A stretch of DNA of 64,000 nucleotides from DAOTYH01 sp034435015 (GCA_034435015.1 DAOTYH010000088.1:1-64000), one strand, 5' to 3'; shown: positions 52,235 to 61,387, counted from the stretch's first letter. Program-made: numbers and translations. Notes: generated from the letters alone by a model not told the origin.

Positions 52235-52255
52235 GGGGTGCTTCATTTGCACCCC
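52235..52255 (+). terminator. Hairpin after the DnaB-like gene
   Basis: GGGGTGC (52235-52241) and GCACCCC (52249-52255) with a 7-base loop, followed by TGTTGTCTGTGTTG. The T content is modest, so it is a weak terminator. Confidence 0.6.
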
Positions 52256-52266
52256 TGTTGTCTGTG

Positions 52267-52296
52267 TTGTAGGCCGACTCCCTCCTACGATATAAT
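52267..52296 (+). promoter_or_regulatory. Candidate promoter of the membrane-anchored exported protein
   Basis: TTGTAG (52267-52272), an 18-base spacer and TATAAT (52291-52296) lie 45 bases before the start codon. Confidence 0.55.
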
Positions 52297-52340
52297 CCGC
52301 CCACATCTTTGACTTGGCTCTCTAAGCCGGAAGTACGTCT

Positions 52341-53060
52341 ATGACTACAAACCGTCCGACACACTCCCTGCCACTGTTACCGTTGATCATCAGCGGTATT
52401 GTCATCTTAGTCGGCCTGATACTGCTGGGGGCCGCCATCTACTTTGTAGCCTTCCCCCCCGCAGGAGCTTCTCCACGCCTCACCCCAACGCCGCCGCTTG
52501 AGGTTACAAGGTCTGTGATGTTCCCCACTGCCACAACCGCACCAACCAACACACCCGTCCCTACTGCCACACCCACGCCCACTGAGCAACCTACTCAGCC
52601 GCCTGCCCCCTCTGCCACAATACCTCCCCTTGTCCAGCCGACCAGCCCTGTTGTGGCAACCAATCCCCCGCCACCCACTGCCCCGCCGACTGCAACAACG
52701 GCTTCCTCGAGCCGCGGCTTGACTGGCGTCAGCTTCTCGGTCGAAAACCCTACCGTCGGAGCCAACCAACAAATCTGGTTTAACTTCTCGGTCACTAATG
52801 GGAGCGGGCAGGTATTACCCTATGGCTTTCTCGGCGTGGCGATCTTCAACAGCACAGGCGCTAACGTTGGCTTTCACACCAGTTGGAGCGGTTCGTCCCT
52901 TAACCCCGGTCAGACACTCAGTTGGCGGGACGGGCTGACCATCAGCACACCCGGTTCATACCAGCTACAACTGAGCATCTGCTACTCTTCTGTCACGGTG
53001 TGCGGCTCAGGGGGTGAGTGGGAGTTACTTGGGCCGCGCGTTCCTGTGACTGTCAATTAA
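52341..53060 (+). CDS. Membrane-anchored Thr/Pro-rich exported protein with Ig-like domain
   Basis: Residues 10-35 form a membrane helix (LIISGIVILVGLILLGAAIY). A low-complexity Thr/Pro stalk follows (about 45-130), then a 105-residue beta-sandwich (VSFSVENPTVGANQQIWFNF ... TLSWRDGLTISTPGSYQLQL) resembling CARDB- or BsuPI-like domains. No catalytic motif is visible. It is probably displayed on the cell surface. Its last codons form one arm of the nested inverted repeat that follows. Confidence 0.75.
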   Translation: MTTNRPTHSLPLLPLIISGIVILVGLILLGAAIYFVAFPPAGASPRLTPTPPLEVTRSVMFPTATTAPTNTPVPTATPTPTEQPTQPPAPSATIPPLVQPTSPVVATNPPPPTAPPTATTASSSRGLTGVSFSVENPTVGANQQIWFNFSVTNGSGQVLPYGFLGVAIFNSTGANVGFHTSWSGSSLNPGQTLSWRDGLTISTPGSYQLQLSICYSSVTVCGSGGEWELLGPRVPVTVN

Positions 53061-53159
53061 GAGAACAGCAGGCAGAAGCTTCTCCATCATCCAACACGAT
53101 CTTGCTGGCAACGGTCCCGGTCTATCTGTCACCAGCAAGATCGTGTTGCGAATTGACAG
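53050..53159. repeat. 110-bp nested inverted-repeat element
   Basis: Outer arms CTGTCAATT (53050-53058) and AATTGACAG (53151-53159) are perfect complements. Inside lies a perfect 17-bp inverted repeat: 53092-53108 (CAACACGATCTTGCTGG) with 53132-53148, loop 23 bases. The left outer arm overlaps the last codons of the preceding gene. No T-run follows. It could be a miniature mobile element, a structured RNA or a terminator of unusual shape. Confidence 0.7.
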
Positions 53160-53216
53160 GAGAGACGATGTCTTTCACAATGGCATAGCACGAGAAGAAG
53201 TTGGAGGAGAAATGCT

Positions 53217-54578
53217 ATGTCTAAACTAGTTGGGCGACTGATTGGATTTTTTGTTTTTGCCTGCGTTTTTGTCTGTGCAGTGGGAGCTATTCTGGCCATC
53301 AGCACGGGGTTGATTGACCTGCGGCAGATTTTCCCCGGCTTACCTGAGCCTCCCCAGATCGAGACGGGCGACCTTCCCCTGCCCGAAGTTGAGGTCCCGC
53401 CTGTTCTACAACCCGGCGAGTCGATCCCTCTACAGGGCTTAGTCCGTCCGCGCCCGCTTTTCGCACGTGTCCCTGCGCCGCAACAGCTTTCCTCTGACCC
53501 CCGTGTGATCGGGACTAATCTCTTTTTGGCTATTCTGATGGCGCTGATCTTCGGGGCAACCTCCACTGTGCTGGGTAACATGCTGCGCGATGAAGAGCCG
53601 CGCATCCGTGAATGGCTGAAGGTACTTGGCATTGAGCGGCTGTTTGGCGGGGTGAAAGGGGTCTTCCAGTGGAGTCTGGGACATCTTGCTATCCGGCGCG
53701 GTTGCCTGACGTTGCCGCTGGTGCTGGTTATCTTCGCTCTGTATGGCATTCTGTTTGCCTTCTTGGAAGAGGGGACATCAATCTTCAGCCGGGAGGGTGT
53801 TATCCTAGCAGTTACCTTGGCCTTCACAGTGGGGCTGGTGAGCTTCGGGGGAGACGTCGCCCGACGCATCATGGCGTGGCTATGGCACAAGAAATCGCGC
53901 TTTAACCTGTATCCTGCCAATCTGATGGTGGCGGCTGGCACGGTGATCCTGTCACGGGTATTACACCTCTCACCGGGCATTGTGTTTGGAACGCCGGGCG
54001 GGGCAGATGTTGATATGCCAGAAGATCGGCGTGAGCGCCGCGAGGTAACCCTTGCTTTTGCGACCTTAGCCGTGCTGACCTTAATAGGCGCAGTTGGATG
54101 GGGCGTAAGCGGTATGGTGCTTTCTTTGCTGGATGTGCCATTTGATGGCCGGATCGTCCCTCTGATGATGAATGTGTTCAACCTGCTACAGAATACCAGT
54201 CTGGCACTGTTCCTGACAGCTCTGGAGACCCTCTTCTTCGAATCACTGCCATTGGCCTATGGTACAGGCCGCACCATACTCAAGTGGAACAAGATAGGAT
54301 GGGCCGTTACATTCCTGCCCATTGCATTCCTCTTTAACCACGCCGTCCTAAACCCGCAGAGCGGCTTCCTTGACTCGTTCATGAGTCCGAATGTGCGCTT
54401 CCTGTGGTTTGTGCTCATCGTGCTGGTTGGCGTAACGGCTGGCCTCTGGTTTTACTTCAATGTGCTGGATGACATCCTAAAACAGGGGCTGGGTGTCAGA
54501 ACTCCCGCTCCGACTGACCAGTATCCACAACAACCTCCTTATGATGATCAGAGGGGCAGGGGGCAGTACCCTGACTGA
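53217..54578 (+). CDS. Polytopic membrane protein of unknown function
   Basis: The 453-residue protein starts with GGAGGAG upstream. One helix at residues 5-28 is followed by a Pro-rich external segment (about 35-90) and some eight further helices (for example TNLFLAILMALIFGATSTVL, LTLPLVLVIFALYGILFAFL, FVLIVLVGVTAGLWFYF). The motif LYPANLMVAAGTVILSRVLH is strongly polar-hydrophobic mixed and may be a conserved core, but no family is recognised. It has no HExxH or transporter signature. The C-terminus is Pro/Gln-rich and cytoplasmic or external. Confidence 0.75.
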   Translation: MSKLVGRLIGFFVFACVFVCAVGAILAISTGLIDLRQIFPGLPEPPQIETGDLPLPEVEVPPVLQPGESIPLQGLVRPRPLFARVPAPQQLSSDPRVIGTNLFLAILMALIFGATSTVLGNMLRDEEPRIREWLKVLGIERLFGGVKGVFQWSLGHLAIRRGCLTLPLVLVIFALYGILFAFLEEGTSIFSREGVILAVTLAFTVGLVSFGGDVARRIMAWLWHKKSRFNLYPANLMVAAGTVILSRVLHLSPGIVFGTPGGADVDMPEDRRERREVTLAFATLAVLTLIGAVGWGVSGMVLSLLDVPFDGRIVPLMMNVFNLLQNTSLALFLTALETLFFESLPLAYGTGRTILKWNKIGWAVTFLPIAFLFNHAVLNPQSGFLDSFMSPNVRFLWFVLIVLVGVTAGLWFYFNVLDDILKQGLGVRTPAPTDQYPQQPPYDDQRGRGQYPD

Positions 54579-54713
54579 GAGGGGCGCTGGGCCGGTAGTC
54601 GAAAAATCAATTTCTCATACAATTGGTATAAGACTGGAAGTCAAAGTGTACTATGGCAATAGGTGATACCCGGCAAGACCTCTTGGTCACCCAACAATGA
54701 AGGGATAGTGTGA

Positions 54714-56522
54714 ATGGCAGGCTCCTCTCTGACGGCCAGACAACAATTCTCTGCCCGGCTAGCGGCTGTCAGGCAGAATATTGCCCTTCTCAAGAGTCAG
54801 TTGAGGGCAGGCGTCATTGAAAGAGAATACTGGGATGCCCGTCTGGATGACCTTAGCCGGTTCTTGGAAGATGTCAGCCAGTTGCATCAAGCCGGTGACC
54901 AACAGAGACGGCTGGCCGCCCTGTACGAAGTCAGCAAGGCACTAGGTTCCTCGCTTGATCTGAATGAAGTGCTTAATCAGGTTATGGATGCCATCATTCA
55001 GCTAACTGGTGCCGAGCGGGGCGCACTGATGTTGTTCGACGACAATGGCCAGCTTGAAATCAAGGCGGCACGGAATGTCGCAAAGGAGACGCTGTCTGAG
55101 GACGAATTTGCCTACAGCCGTAGCGTAATCCGGGCAGTGGCTGAAACGGGGGAGCCGGTTACCACTACTAACGCCGCTGAAGACCCCCGTTTCGCCAGCC
55201 AGACGAGTGTGGTGGCTCACAATCTCCGCTCGATCCAGTGCGTGCCGCTACGGGCACGCGGCTCAATTATTGGCGTGATCTATGTAGATAATCGTATCCG
55301 CAGCGGCGTATTTTTCGAGTCTGACCTTGAGATGCTGACGGCGTTTGCCTCACAGGCCGCTGTAGCCATCGAGAATGCCCGGCTATTTACTATGACTGAT
55401 AAAGCATTGGCGGCCCATGTTGAAGAACTTTCTATGATGCAGGAGATCGACCGTCAGCTTAATCAAACGCTCGATTTCGACAAAGTCATGGGTCTAACGC
55501 TCAACTGGGCTATGCGCGTGACACAGGCAGATAACGGCGCAATCGGCTTGATCGATCTGGAGGCGGGCAAAACGCGGATCGTGGCTCAGCACGGCGAGAC
55601 CCCAGCCGCCGTCTTGGCTATGCTCTCCGGGGATGACGTAGTCACCGAAAACAAGAGGGGGAGTCTGGCTGTCCCGATTCAACGAGAAGGGCGCATTATT
55701 GGCGTCATCGGTCTGGATCGGAAGGATGATAGGCCCTTTGATCAGCAGGCCTATTCGTTCTTATTGCGTCTGGCTGACCATGCGGCTATTTCTATCGAGA
55801 ATGCACAACTCTACGAGGCAGTTAAACGTGCCAACGATGCCAAGAGCGAATTTGTTTCAGTTGTGACTCACGAACTGCGCGTCCCCATGACATCCATTCG
55901 GGGCTACTCGGAGATGCTGGGTATGATTGGTCAGCTCAGCGAACAGCAAAAGAGCTTTCTGAACATCATCCGCAACAATGTTGATCGCATGGGTGTCTTG
56001 ATCAGTGACCTCAGTGACATCTCCCGCATCGAGAGCAATCGCCTGAAACTGGAGATAGAAGACAATGTGAATGTCCGGCAGGTACTTGACCAAGTTTTGC
56101 CGGCCATGCAGGCAGAGATTGACAAGCGGGAACACCGCATCATCATTGACATTCCACCCGACCTGCCTCCCGTGCACGTTGACCCCAAGCGGCTGGAACA
56201 AATCTTTAATAACCTGATCAGTAATGCCTACAAATACACTCCCAACGGCGGCACGATCACTATCCGGGCAAGTGAGTCTGAGGAGGCCGTTCTGTGTGAA
56301 GTGAGTGATACCGGTCTCGGTATGACACCAGAAGAATTGGGGCATCTGTTCACCAAGTTCTGGCGCTCAGAGGATGTTCAGGTGCGGGAACAGCCAGGGA
56401 CAGGGCTGGGGTTGGCCGTTACCAAGAATCTGATCGAACTGCAGGGCGGCAAAATCAGTGTTCAGAGCACGAAAGGGGTTGGCACTACCTTCTCATTTAC
56501 CATGCCGATTGGCAAGCAATGA
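54714..56522 (+). CDS. Sensor histidine kinase with two GAF domains
   Basis: The 602-residue protein has no membrane helix. GAF1 spans about 65-220 (GAERGALMLFDDNGQLEIKA, SIQCVPLRARGSIIGVIYVD), GAF2 about 235-370 (VPIQREGRIIGVIGLDRKDD), HisKA about 378-445 with the intact H-box VVTHELRVPMTSI (His386), and HATPase about 490-600 (NNLISNAYKYT, DTGLGM, GTGLGLAVTKNL). It is a soluble sensor of a small ligand or redox signal. No response regulator is adjacent. AGGGA precedes ATG. Confidence 0.92.
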   Translation: MAGSSLTARQQFSARLAAVRQNIALLKSQLRAGVIEREYWDARLDDLSRFLEDVSQLHQAGDQQRRLAALYEVSKALGSSLDLNEVLNQVMDAIIQLTGAERGALMLFDDNGQLEIKAARNVAKETLSEDEFAYSRSVIRAVAETGEPVTTTNAAEDPRFASQTSVVAHNLRSIQCVPLRARGSIIGVIYVDNRIRSGVFFESDLEMLTAFASQAAVAIENARLFTMTDKALAAHVEELSMMQEIDRQLNQTLDFDKVMGLTLNWAMRVTQADNGAIGLIDLEAGKTRIVAQHGETPAAVLAMLSGDDVVTENKRGSLAVPIQREGRIIGVIGLDRKDDRPFDQQAYSFLLRLADHAAISIENAQLYEAVKRANDAKSEFVSVVTHELRVPMTSIRGYSEMLGMIGQLSEQQKSFLNIIRNNVDRMGVLISDLSDISRIESNRLKLEIEDNVNVRQVLDQVLPAMQAEIDKREHRIIIDIPPDLPPVHVDPKRLEQIFNNLISNAYKYTPNGGTITIRASESEEAVLCEVSDTGLGMTPEELGHLFTKFWRSEDVQVREQPGTGLGLAVTKNLIELQGGKISVQSTKGVGTTFSFTMPIGKQ

Positions 56523-56532
56523 GGCAGGCAGA

Positions 56533-57213
56533 ATGGCGAAAAAGAGCGGCAAGGCAATACGGCGACATACACTTCTGATTTACTACCGGCTTGGGCAACG
56601 ATGGCGCACCATTCCGCTGTTGCTGGTGCTATTGGGCCTTGCAATGCTTGTGCTGGGGTGGTTATCCGATAGTCCGTTTTTGCAGGAGGCCGATCTAGGC
56701 TTGCTTTCCCTGTTCTGGGCTAACTGGCCTCTGATCGTCGGTCTCATCATTCTGAGTCTGATGTTGTTCGTGCTGGCTACCTTGATCAGTCGGGGGAGTT
56801 ACGTCGAGGTGCGCCCTCGTGCGCTCCATATTCAGGCAGGGTTGATACCAATGGATATTTCGTATGGGCGGATCAAGCAGGTTAGGCTGGTCGCCCTAGG
56901 CTCTCAACATCCCCTCGACAGACTTCGCGGCGCGGACCGGGCGCTGATCGAGCCGTTGGCAGAGCGCTCCTGCACCGCTGTTGATCTGAACTCGTGGCCT
57001 ATGAATCCCAAGACGCTCAGGCGCTTGTGGAGTAAGTTCATGTTCTCAGGGGATGGAAACAGCCTGTTGCTTCTGGTGCGGGACGCAATGGTGCTGAACC
57101 AGCAGATCGACTCGGCACGGGCGGCCTATCATGCCCGCATATCCAAACAGGCCAGAGGTTACAAAGACCCCATCGAGCGGGCAGTTGAGGCGGCACGCAA
57201 ACAACGCCGCTAA
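56533..57213 (+). CDS. Membrane protein with bacterial PH-like domain
   Basis: From ATG 56533 the 226-residue protein has a basic N-terminus, two membrane helices (IPLLLVLLGLAMLVLGWL and WPLIVGLIILSLMLFVLATL) and a bPH-type domain starting SYVEVRPRALHIQAGLIPMD, as in YdbS/YdbT-like proteins. The tail is basic. It follows the kinase gene by 10 bases and overlaps the convergent PadR gene by four bases. Function unknown. Confidence 0.75.
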   Translation: MAKKSGKAIRRHTLLIYYRLGQRWRTIPLLLVLLGLAMLVLGWLSDSPFLQEADLGLLSLFWANWPLIVGLIILSLMLFVLATLISRGSYVEVRPRALHIQAGLIPMDISYGRIKQVRLVALGSQHPLDRLRGADRALIEPLAERSCTAVDLNSWPMNPKTLRRLWSKFMFSGDGNSLLLLVRDAMVLNQQIDSARAAYHARISKQARGYKDPIERAVEAARKQRR

Positions 57214-57743
57214 AGGCCAGGCTGATCTTCCTCTCCTGATGCCAGCTTATCAAGGACGTTTTGCAGCCAATCTAGCTCGGCTTGCAATTGATGGACCTGA
57301 TGGTCGATCACAAGCCGAAGCGTGCCTGTATGGCCGCTCACCTGACTGGTCTCTTCAAGGAGTCGTTGTATCTTAGCACGCCGCTCGCTTAGCAGGGCAT
57401 AAGCCTCATCGCGGGGCAGGGTATCCATGAAAGCAATTCCTATGTCGCCGGGGAGTGTGCGGGTTTCATAATTGCGCAGATCATTCCGGAGCAGTTCAAG
57501 GAAGTAACGCTCGCCCTTAGGGGTGATACTGTAAACTCTGCGCGGTGGCCGTCCTGCCTGTGGAGCAGACTCCTCGATAACAGAGATGTATCCTTCGCGT
57601 GCCAGCTTATCGAGCAAGTAGTAGGCGGTCGGCTTCTTAATGTCGGTACACAACGCAAGGTTGTGCTCGATAAACTCATTCAACTGATAGCCGTGCATGG
57701 TTTGCCGGCGAAGCAGTCCCAGCAGGAGTAGCAGTCGCTCCAT
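57210..57743 (-). CDS. PadR-family transcriptional regulator
   Basis: The 177-residue protein has the PadR winged helix (MHGYQLNEFIEHNLAL, TAYYLLDKLAREGYIS, GRPPRRVYSITPKGERYF) and a C-terminal dimerising helix typical of the long (Vir_act_alpha_C) subfamily. ATG 57743 with AGGA upstream is preferred over GTG 57746. A 34-bp palindrome lies directly upstream, so autorepression is likely. No effector gene such as an ABC exporter is adjacent. Confidence 0.88.
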   Translation of the reverse strand: MERLLLLLGLLRRQTMHGYQLNEFIEHNLALCTDIKKPTAYYLLDKLAREGYISVIEESAPQAGRPPRRVYSITPKGERYFLELLRNDLRNYETRTLPGDIGIAFMDTLPRDEAYALLSERRAKIQRLLEETSQVSGHTGTLRLVIDHQVHQLQAELDWLQNVLDKLASGEEDQPGL

Positions 57744-57753
57744 CACGTTATCC

Positions 57754-57787
57754 TATAGTCAAACCTGATTAGTCAGATTCGACTATA
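57754..57787. promoter_or_regulatory. 34-bp palindromic operator of the PadR gene
   Basis: Half sites TATAGTC (57754-57760) and GACTATA (57781-57787) enclose inner arms AACCTGA and TCAGATT around TTAG; all but two position pairs are symmetric. It lies 10 bases before the start codon, where bound PadR would block transcription. Confidence 0.65.
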
Positions 57788-57832
57788 CCCAGGTGCCTCC
57801 CCTCTGTCAAGCTAGAGAACCCTCGTGAACAG

Positions 57833-58816
57833 TCATCCGCCGATCTCAGACATCTCCCGATTCATAGGGATAACATCCTGTTCGAGGCCGTGCCCCCATG
57901 GCTTCTGCCAAATGCCCTGACGGATAATCTGTTTCAGTTCCTCGGTTGTCGCTCCGGCGCGCAGTGGCGAGAGGAGGTCTACTTCCTTCTCGCGTAACAG
58001 GCACAGCCGCAACCGACCGTCAGCAGTCAGGCGTGCACGTGTGCAGGCGGCACAGAAAGGCGCCGAGACCGAGCTGATAAAGCCAAGCGTGCCGGAAGCG
58101 CCGTTCAACTGATAGACACGAGCCTCCCCTTCCAGGCGTCCGCCATTGAGCGGGATCAGCGGCCCTAGAGCTGACTCAATCACAGCACGCATCTCGGACT
58201 CTGTAACGACCTGCGACTGCTGAAACCCCGACACATCTCGGAAAGGCATCATCTCAATGAAGCGCACCTGCCAGTTACGGCGTAAAGTCAGCCGGGCCAG
58301 ATCAATCAAATCCTGCCCATCGTTGTAGCCCCGTACAACTACTGTATTGAGCTTAATCGGCAGTAGCCCCACTTCCTCGACTAGACGAATCCCCTCCCAC
58401 ACGTCTTCCAGCTTGCCCCAGCGAGTCAATTGCCGGAACTTATCCGGGTCGAGAGTATCTAGGCTGATATTGAATCGGCTCAGACCAGCTTCAGCCAGAG
58501 GGACAGCCAACCGCTTCAGCAATATCCCGTTGGTTGTCATTGTCACTTCACGAACACCGGGAGTGCGGCACATTTCCCGGACCAGCTCTGCGATGTTGGC
58601 CCGGATAGTCGGCTCTCCGCCAGTCAGCCGGAACTTGTCAAAACCAAGCTCAACAAACAGACGGAGCAGACTCAAGATTTCCTCGTCCTGCATGATCTCC
58701 GCAGGCGGTCGGAAGACTATATCCTCCGGCATACAGTACACACAGCGCAGGTTGCATCGGTCGGTCAGGGAAATGCGAAGATAATGGATGTGGCGCCCAA
58801 AGCGGTCAACTGTCAC
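57833..58816 (-). CDS. moaA: GTP 3',8-cyclase (molybdenum cofactor biosynthesis)
   Basis: The radical-SAM motif CNLRCVYC gives Cys21, Cys25 and Cys28. The C-terminal cluster motif CAACTRARL...RLC has the MoaA spacing (CxxCx13C). FRLTGGEPTIR and ERLMMTTNG-type segments match MoaA. The start is GTG 58816 with CGGAGAAG upstream. The protein ends NREMSEIGG; the usual C-terminal double-Gly is present. No other moa gene is in the window. Confidence 0.95.
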   Translation of the reverse strand: MTVDRFGRHIHYLRISLTDRCNLRCVYCMPEDIVFRPPAEIMQDEEILSLLRLFVELGFDKFRLTGGEPTIRANIAELVREMCRTPGVREVTMTTNGILLKRLAVPLAEAGLSRFNISLDTLDPDKFRQLTRWGKLEDVWEGIRLVEEVGLLPIKLNTVVVRGYNDGQDLIDLARLTLRRNWQVRFIEMMPFRDVSGFQQSQVVTESEMRAVIESALGPLIPLNGGRLEGEARVYQLNGASGTLGFISSVSAPFCAACTRARLTADGRLRLCLLREKEVDLLSPLRAGATTEELKQIIRQGIWQKPWGHGLEQDVIPMNREMSEIGG

Positions 58817-58904
58817 AGGACTTCTCCGTGTCTTTTCAGTAACCGACGTGTATATGAGATTCTAGCCGAACCTCTCTGCTTTACAAAACAACAATCTTGC
58901 TTAT

Positions 58905-58931
58905 TGTCCATCCTCTTGCAGGATAGGGACA
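58905..58931. other. Hairpin in the moaA-mutB divergent region
   Basis: TGTCC ATCCT (58905-58914) pairs with AGGAT (58920-58924) and GGACA (58927-58931), with a 2-base bulge and a 5-base loop. It sits in the 227-base gap between the divergent genes. No cobalamin-box sequence is seen, so it is not an evident B12 riboswitch. Confidence 0.4.
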
Positions 58932-59043
58932 GTAAATGTTTTCGTGAGGGACGCTGCTTAGCATTTTAACACCATGACGGGTATGCTCAACGAATTGGTA
59001 TCTGCCTGCGGCGTTCTAGTAGGAATATGGAGGTACACAAACT

Positions 59044-60690
59044 ATGGCCACCTTGAGGGATTCATACAAACGCTGGAAAGAAGAGGTTTACAGGCAATTC
59101 ACGGAACGTAAGGAAAAATTCACCACTTCATCCGGCCTTGAGGTAGAGCCGATATACCTTCCAGACGAGGAAGACCCGGACTATCTAGAAAAACTCGGTT
59201 TCCCCGGCAAATACCCTTTCACGCGCGGCATACAACCGACCATGTATCGAGGCCGTCTGTGGACAATGCGGCAGTATGCCGGCTATGCATCTGCTGAGGA
59301 GAGCAACCAGCGCTACAAGTTCCTGCTCAGCCAGGGGCAGAATGGGCTGAGCGTGGCCTTCGATCTGCCTACCCAGATGGGCTATGATGCCGATGACCCC
59401 GCCGCGCTGGGCGAGGTAGGGCGGGTTGGAGTAAGTATCTCCTGCCTGCAAGACATGTGCCGCCTTTTCGACGGCATCCCCCTTGATCGGGTCAGCACAT
59501 CTATGACAATCAACGCGCCGGCGGCGATCCTGCTGGCAATGTATATTGCGACCGCCAAACGGCAAGGTGTTGCTATCAGCAGTCTGCGCGGAACGGTACA
59601 AAACGACATCCTGAAGGAATACATTGCCCGCGGCACCTATATCTTTCCGCCTGTTCCTTCTATGCGTTTGGTTACCGATCTGTTTGCCTATTGCGAGCAA
59701 AACATCCCGAAATGGAACACGATCAGCATCAGCGGCTACCATATCCGCGAGGCAGGCAGTACCGCCGTGCAGGAAGTAGCCTTCACTCTGGCCAATGCGA
59801 TTGCCTATGTTGAAGCCGCGATCAAGGCCGGGCTGGATGTTAACCGCTTTGGGGAGGGATTGTCCTTCTTCTTCAACGCCCATAACTATTTTATGGAAGA
59901 AATTGCCAAGTTCCGGGCGGCCCGACGGCTGTGGGCACGTATCATGCGGGAACGGTTCGGTGCGTCCAATCCTAAAGCCTGTCAATTGAGGTTTCATGCT
60001 CAGACCGGCGGCAGTACGCTGACAGCCCAACAGCCGGAGAACAACGTCGTCCGCGTCACACTTCAGGCCCTCGCGGCAGTATTGGGAGGGGCGCAGAGCC
60101 TGCATACCAACTCCCGTGATGAGGCATTGGCCTTGCCGACTGAACAGTCGGTGCAGATCGCACTACGTACCCAGCAAATTATCGCTTATGAGTCGGGGGT
60201 AGCCGATACTATTGACCCCCTGGCGGGTTCTTACCTGATAGAGTCGCTGACCGATGCCATAGAGCAACAGGCACGCGCCTACATTGAGCAGATTGATAAG
60301 CTGGGCGGCGCATTAGCGGCCATTGAACAAGGCTTCTTCAGCCGCGAGATTCAGGAGGCGGCTTACCGCTATCAACAGGCCGTCGAGTCGGGTGAGCAGG
60401 TTATTGTCGGCGTCAACGCCTTCACGATTGAGGAAGACCTCTCATTTGAGCTTCACCGGATTGACCCGGCTATCGAGGCCCGGCAACGTGAACGCTTGGT
60501 CCTGCTACGCGACTCGCGTGATGGGGAACGAGTCAGCGCATTACTTAGCCGTCTGGAGGCAACAGCCCGTGGAACGGAAAACCTGATGCCTCTGTTTATC
60601 GAGTGCGTTGAGAACGACATCACGCTGGGTGAAATCTGCGGCGTCTTGAGGCGCGTTTTTGGGGAGTATGCCCCTCAGCAGTTCTTATAA
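59044..60690 (+). CDS. Methylmalonyl-CoA mutase large subunit, catalytic domain only
   Basis: The 548-residue protein starts with YKRWKEEVYRQFTERKEKFT and contains the mutase hallmarks TMYRGRLWTMRQYAGYASAEESN (Tyr of the MCM specificity site), GTVQNDILKEYIARGTYIFP and PSMRLVTDLFAYC (Arg retained). The B12-binding domain is absent, so a separate small subunit must be encoded elsewhere. Retained MCM-type residues argue for methylmalonyl-CoA over isobutyryl- or ethylmalonyl-CoA. GGAGG precedes ATG. The epimerase gene follows by 26 bases. Confidence 0.93.
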   Translation: MATLRDSYKRWKEEVYRQFTERKEKFTTSSGLEVEPIYLPDEEDPDYLEKLGFPGKYPFTRGIQPTMYRGRLWTMRQYAGYASAEESNQRYKFLLSQGQNGLSVAFDLPTQMGYDADDPAALGEVGRVGVSISCLQDMCRLFDGIPLDRVSTSMTINAPAAILLAMYIATAKRQGVAISSLRGTVQNDILKEYIARGTYIFPPVPSMRLVTDLFAYCEQNIPKWNTISISGYHIREAGSTAVQEVAFTLANAIAYVEAAIKAGLDVNRFGEGLSFFFNAHNYFMEEIAKFRAARRLWARIMRERFGASNPKACQLRFHAQTGGSTLTAQQPENNVVRVTLQALAAVLGGAQSLHTNSRDEALALPTEQSVQIALRTQQIIAYESGVADTIDPLAGSYLIESLTDAIEQQARAYIEQIDKLGGALAAIEQGFFSREIQEAAYRYQQAVESGEQVIVGVNAFTIEEDLSFELHRIDPAIEARQRERLVLLRDSRDGERVSALLSRLEATARGTENLMPLFIECVENDITLGEICGVLRRVFGEYAPQQFL

Positions 60691-60716
60691 CCGCAATGAA
60701 AATGAAAGGACACCCT

Positions 60717-61328
60717 GTGGCAGTTAAACGCATTGATCATATTGCTATAGTCGTGCCCAAGCTCGAAGAGGCGCTTCTGTTCTATCAAGGAACTCTGGGG
60801 CTTGATCTCGCACGTATCGAACGGATAGATGAGCAAGAGGTAACCGTAGCTTTCCTGCCGACTGCGAACGGTGAGATCGAACTGCTGGAACCAACCAATA
60901 CCACCAGCGGGGTTGCCCGTTTCCTTGAAAAGCACGGCGCCGGCGTTCATCATGTCTGCCTAGAAGTGGATGATCTTGGGAAGACTCTGTCCACACTGCG
61001 GACGCGCGGCGTACAACTCATCAACGACGAGCCGTTTACAAGCAGTGATGGCAAACGGATAGCCTTCATCCACCCCAAGAGCGCATTCGGTGTACTGGTA
61101 GAGCTGTATGAGCTTCCGTCTTCGCCTCTGCCTTCCCTGATACCGGCGTTGGAACAGCTTCGCGAGCGGGTGAGAGTGGAACGCTTAGCCCTGCTTGCCG
61201 GCGTAAAAGCCTTCCTGCAAGCACTGCGAACAACCCGCTCTGCCCCTCACGAAAAGCCAGCAGGGGCCAATGGGCGCGGCATCAAGATCAAAGCGGAAGG
61301 AGAGGTACTTGAGCATGAGGAACACTAA
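60717..61328 (+). CDS. mce: Methylmalonyl-CoA epimerase with a C-terminal extension
   Basis: The GTG start at 60717 has AAAGGA upstream; an ATG at 60696 lacks a site. Residues 1-135 are a glyoxalase-fold epimerase: IDHIAIVVPKLEEALLFY, GTLGLDLARIERIDEQEVTV, GAGVHHVCLEVDDL, and FIHPKSAFGVLVEL. The remaining 70 residues (helical LRERVRVERLALLAGVKAFL, then a charged tail) are not part of the usual 135-residue enzyme. Co-transcription with the mutase fits the propionyl-CoA/succinyl-CoA pathway. Confidence 0.9.
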   Translation: MAVKRIDHIAIVVPKLEEALLFYQGTLGLDLARIERIDEQEVTVAFLPTANGEIELLEPTNTTSGVARFLEKHGAGVHHVCLEVDDLGKTLSTLRTRGVQLINDEPFTSSDGKRIAFIHPKSAFGVLVELYELPSSPLPSLIPALEQLRERVRVERLALLAGVKAFLQALRTTRSAPHEKPAGANGRGIKIKAEGEVLEHEEH

Positions 61329-61387
61329 AGGCCCTCTCCCTTATTGATCTCTATGCCGTTGAGGTGCGCAGTCTGCGGTGGCCAGAG

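Noticed and set aside
53129..54181. 350-codon open frame on the minus strand
   Set aside because: It is antisense to the membrane-protein gene, has low-complexity Ser/Arg/Thr composition, and lacks a ribosome-binding site and any motif.
58817..59043. Cobalamin riboswitch before the mutase gene
   Set aside because: A small hairpin is present but no B12-box-like conserved core could be seen.
59185..60105. 306-codon open frame antisense to the mutase gene
   Set aside because: The plus-strand frame encodes an unmistakable methylmalonyl-CoA mutase; the opposite frame is a by-product of its codon use.
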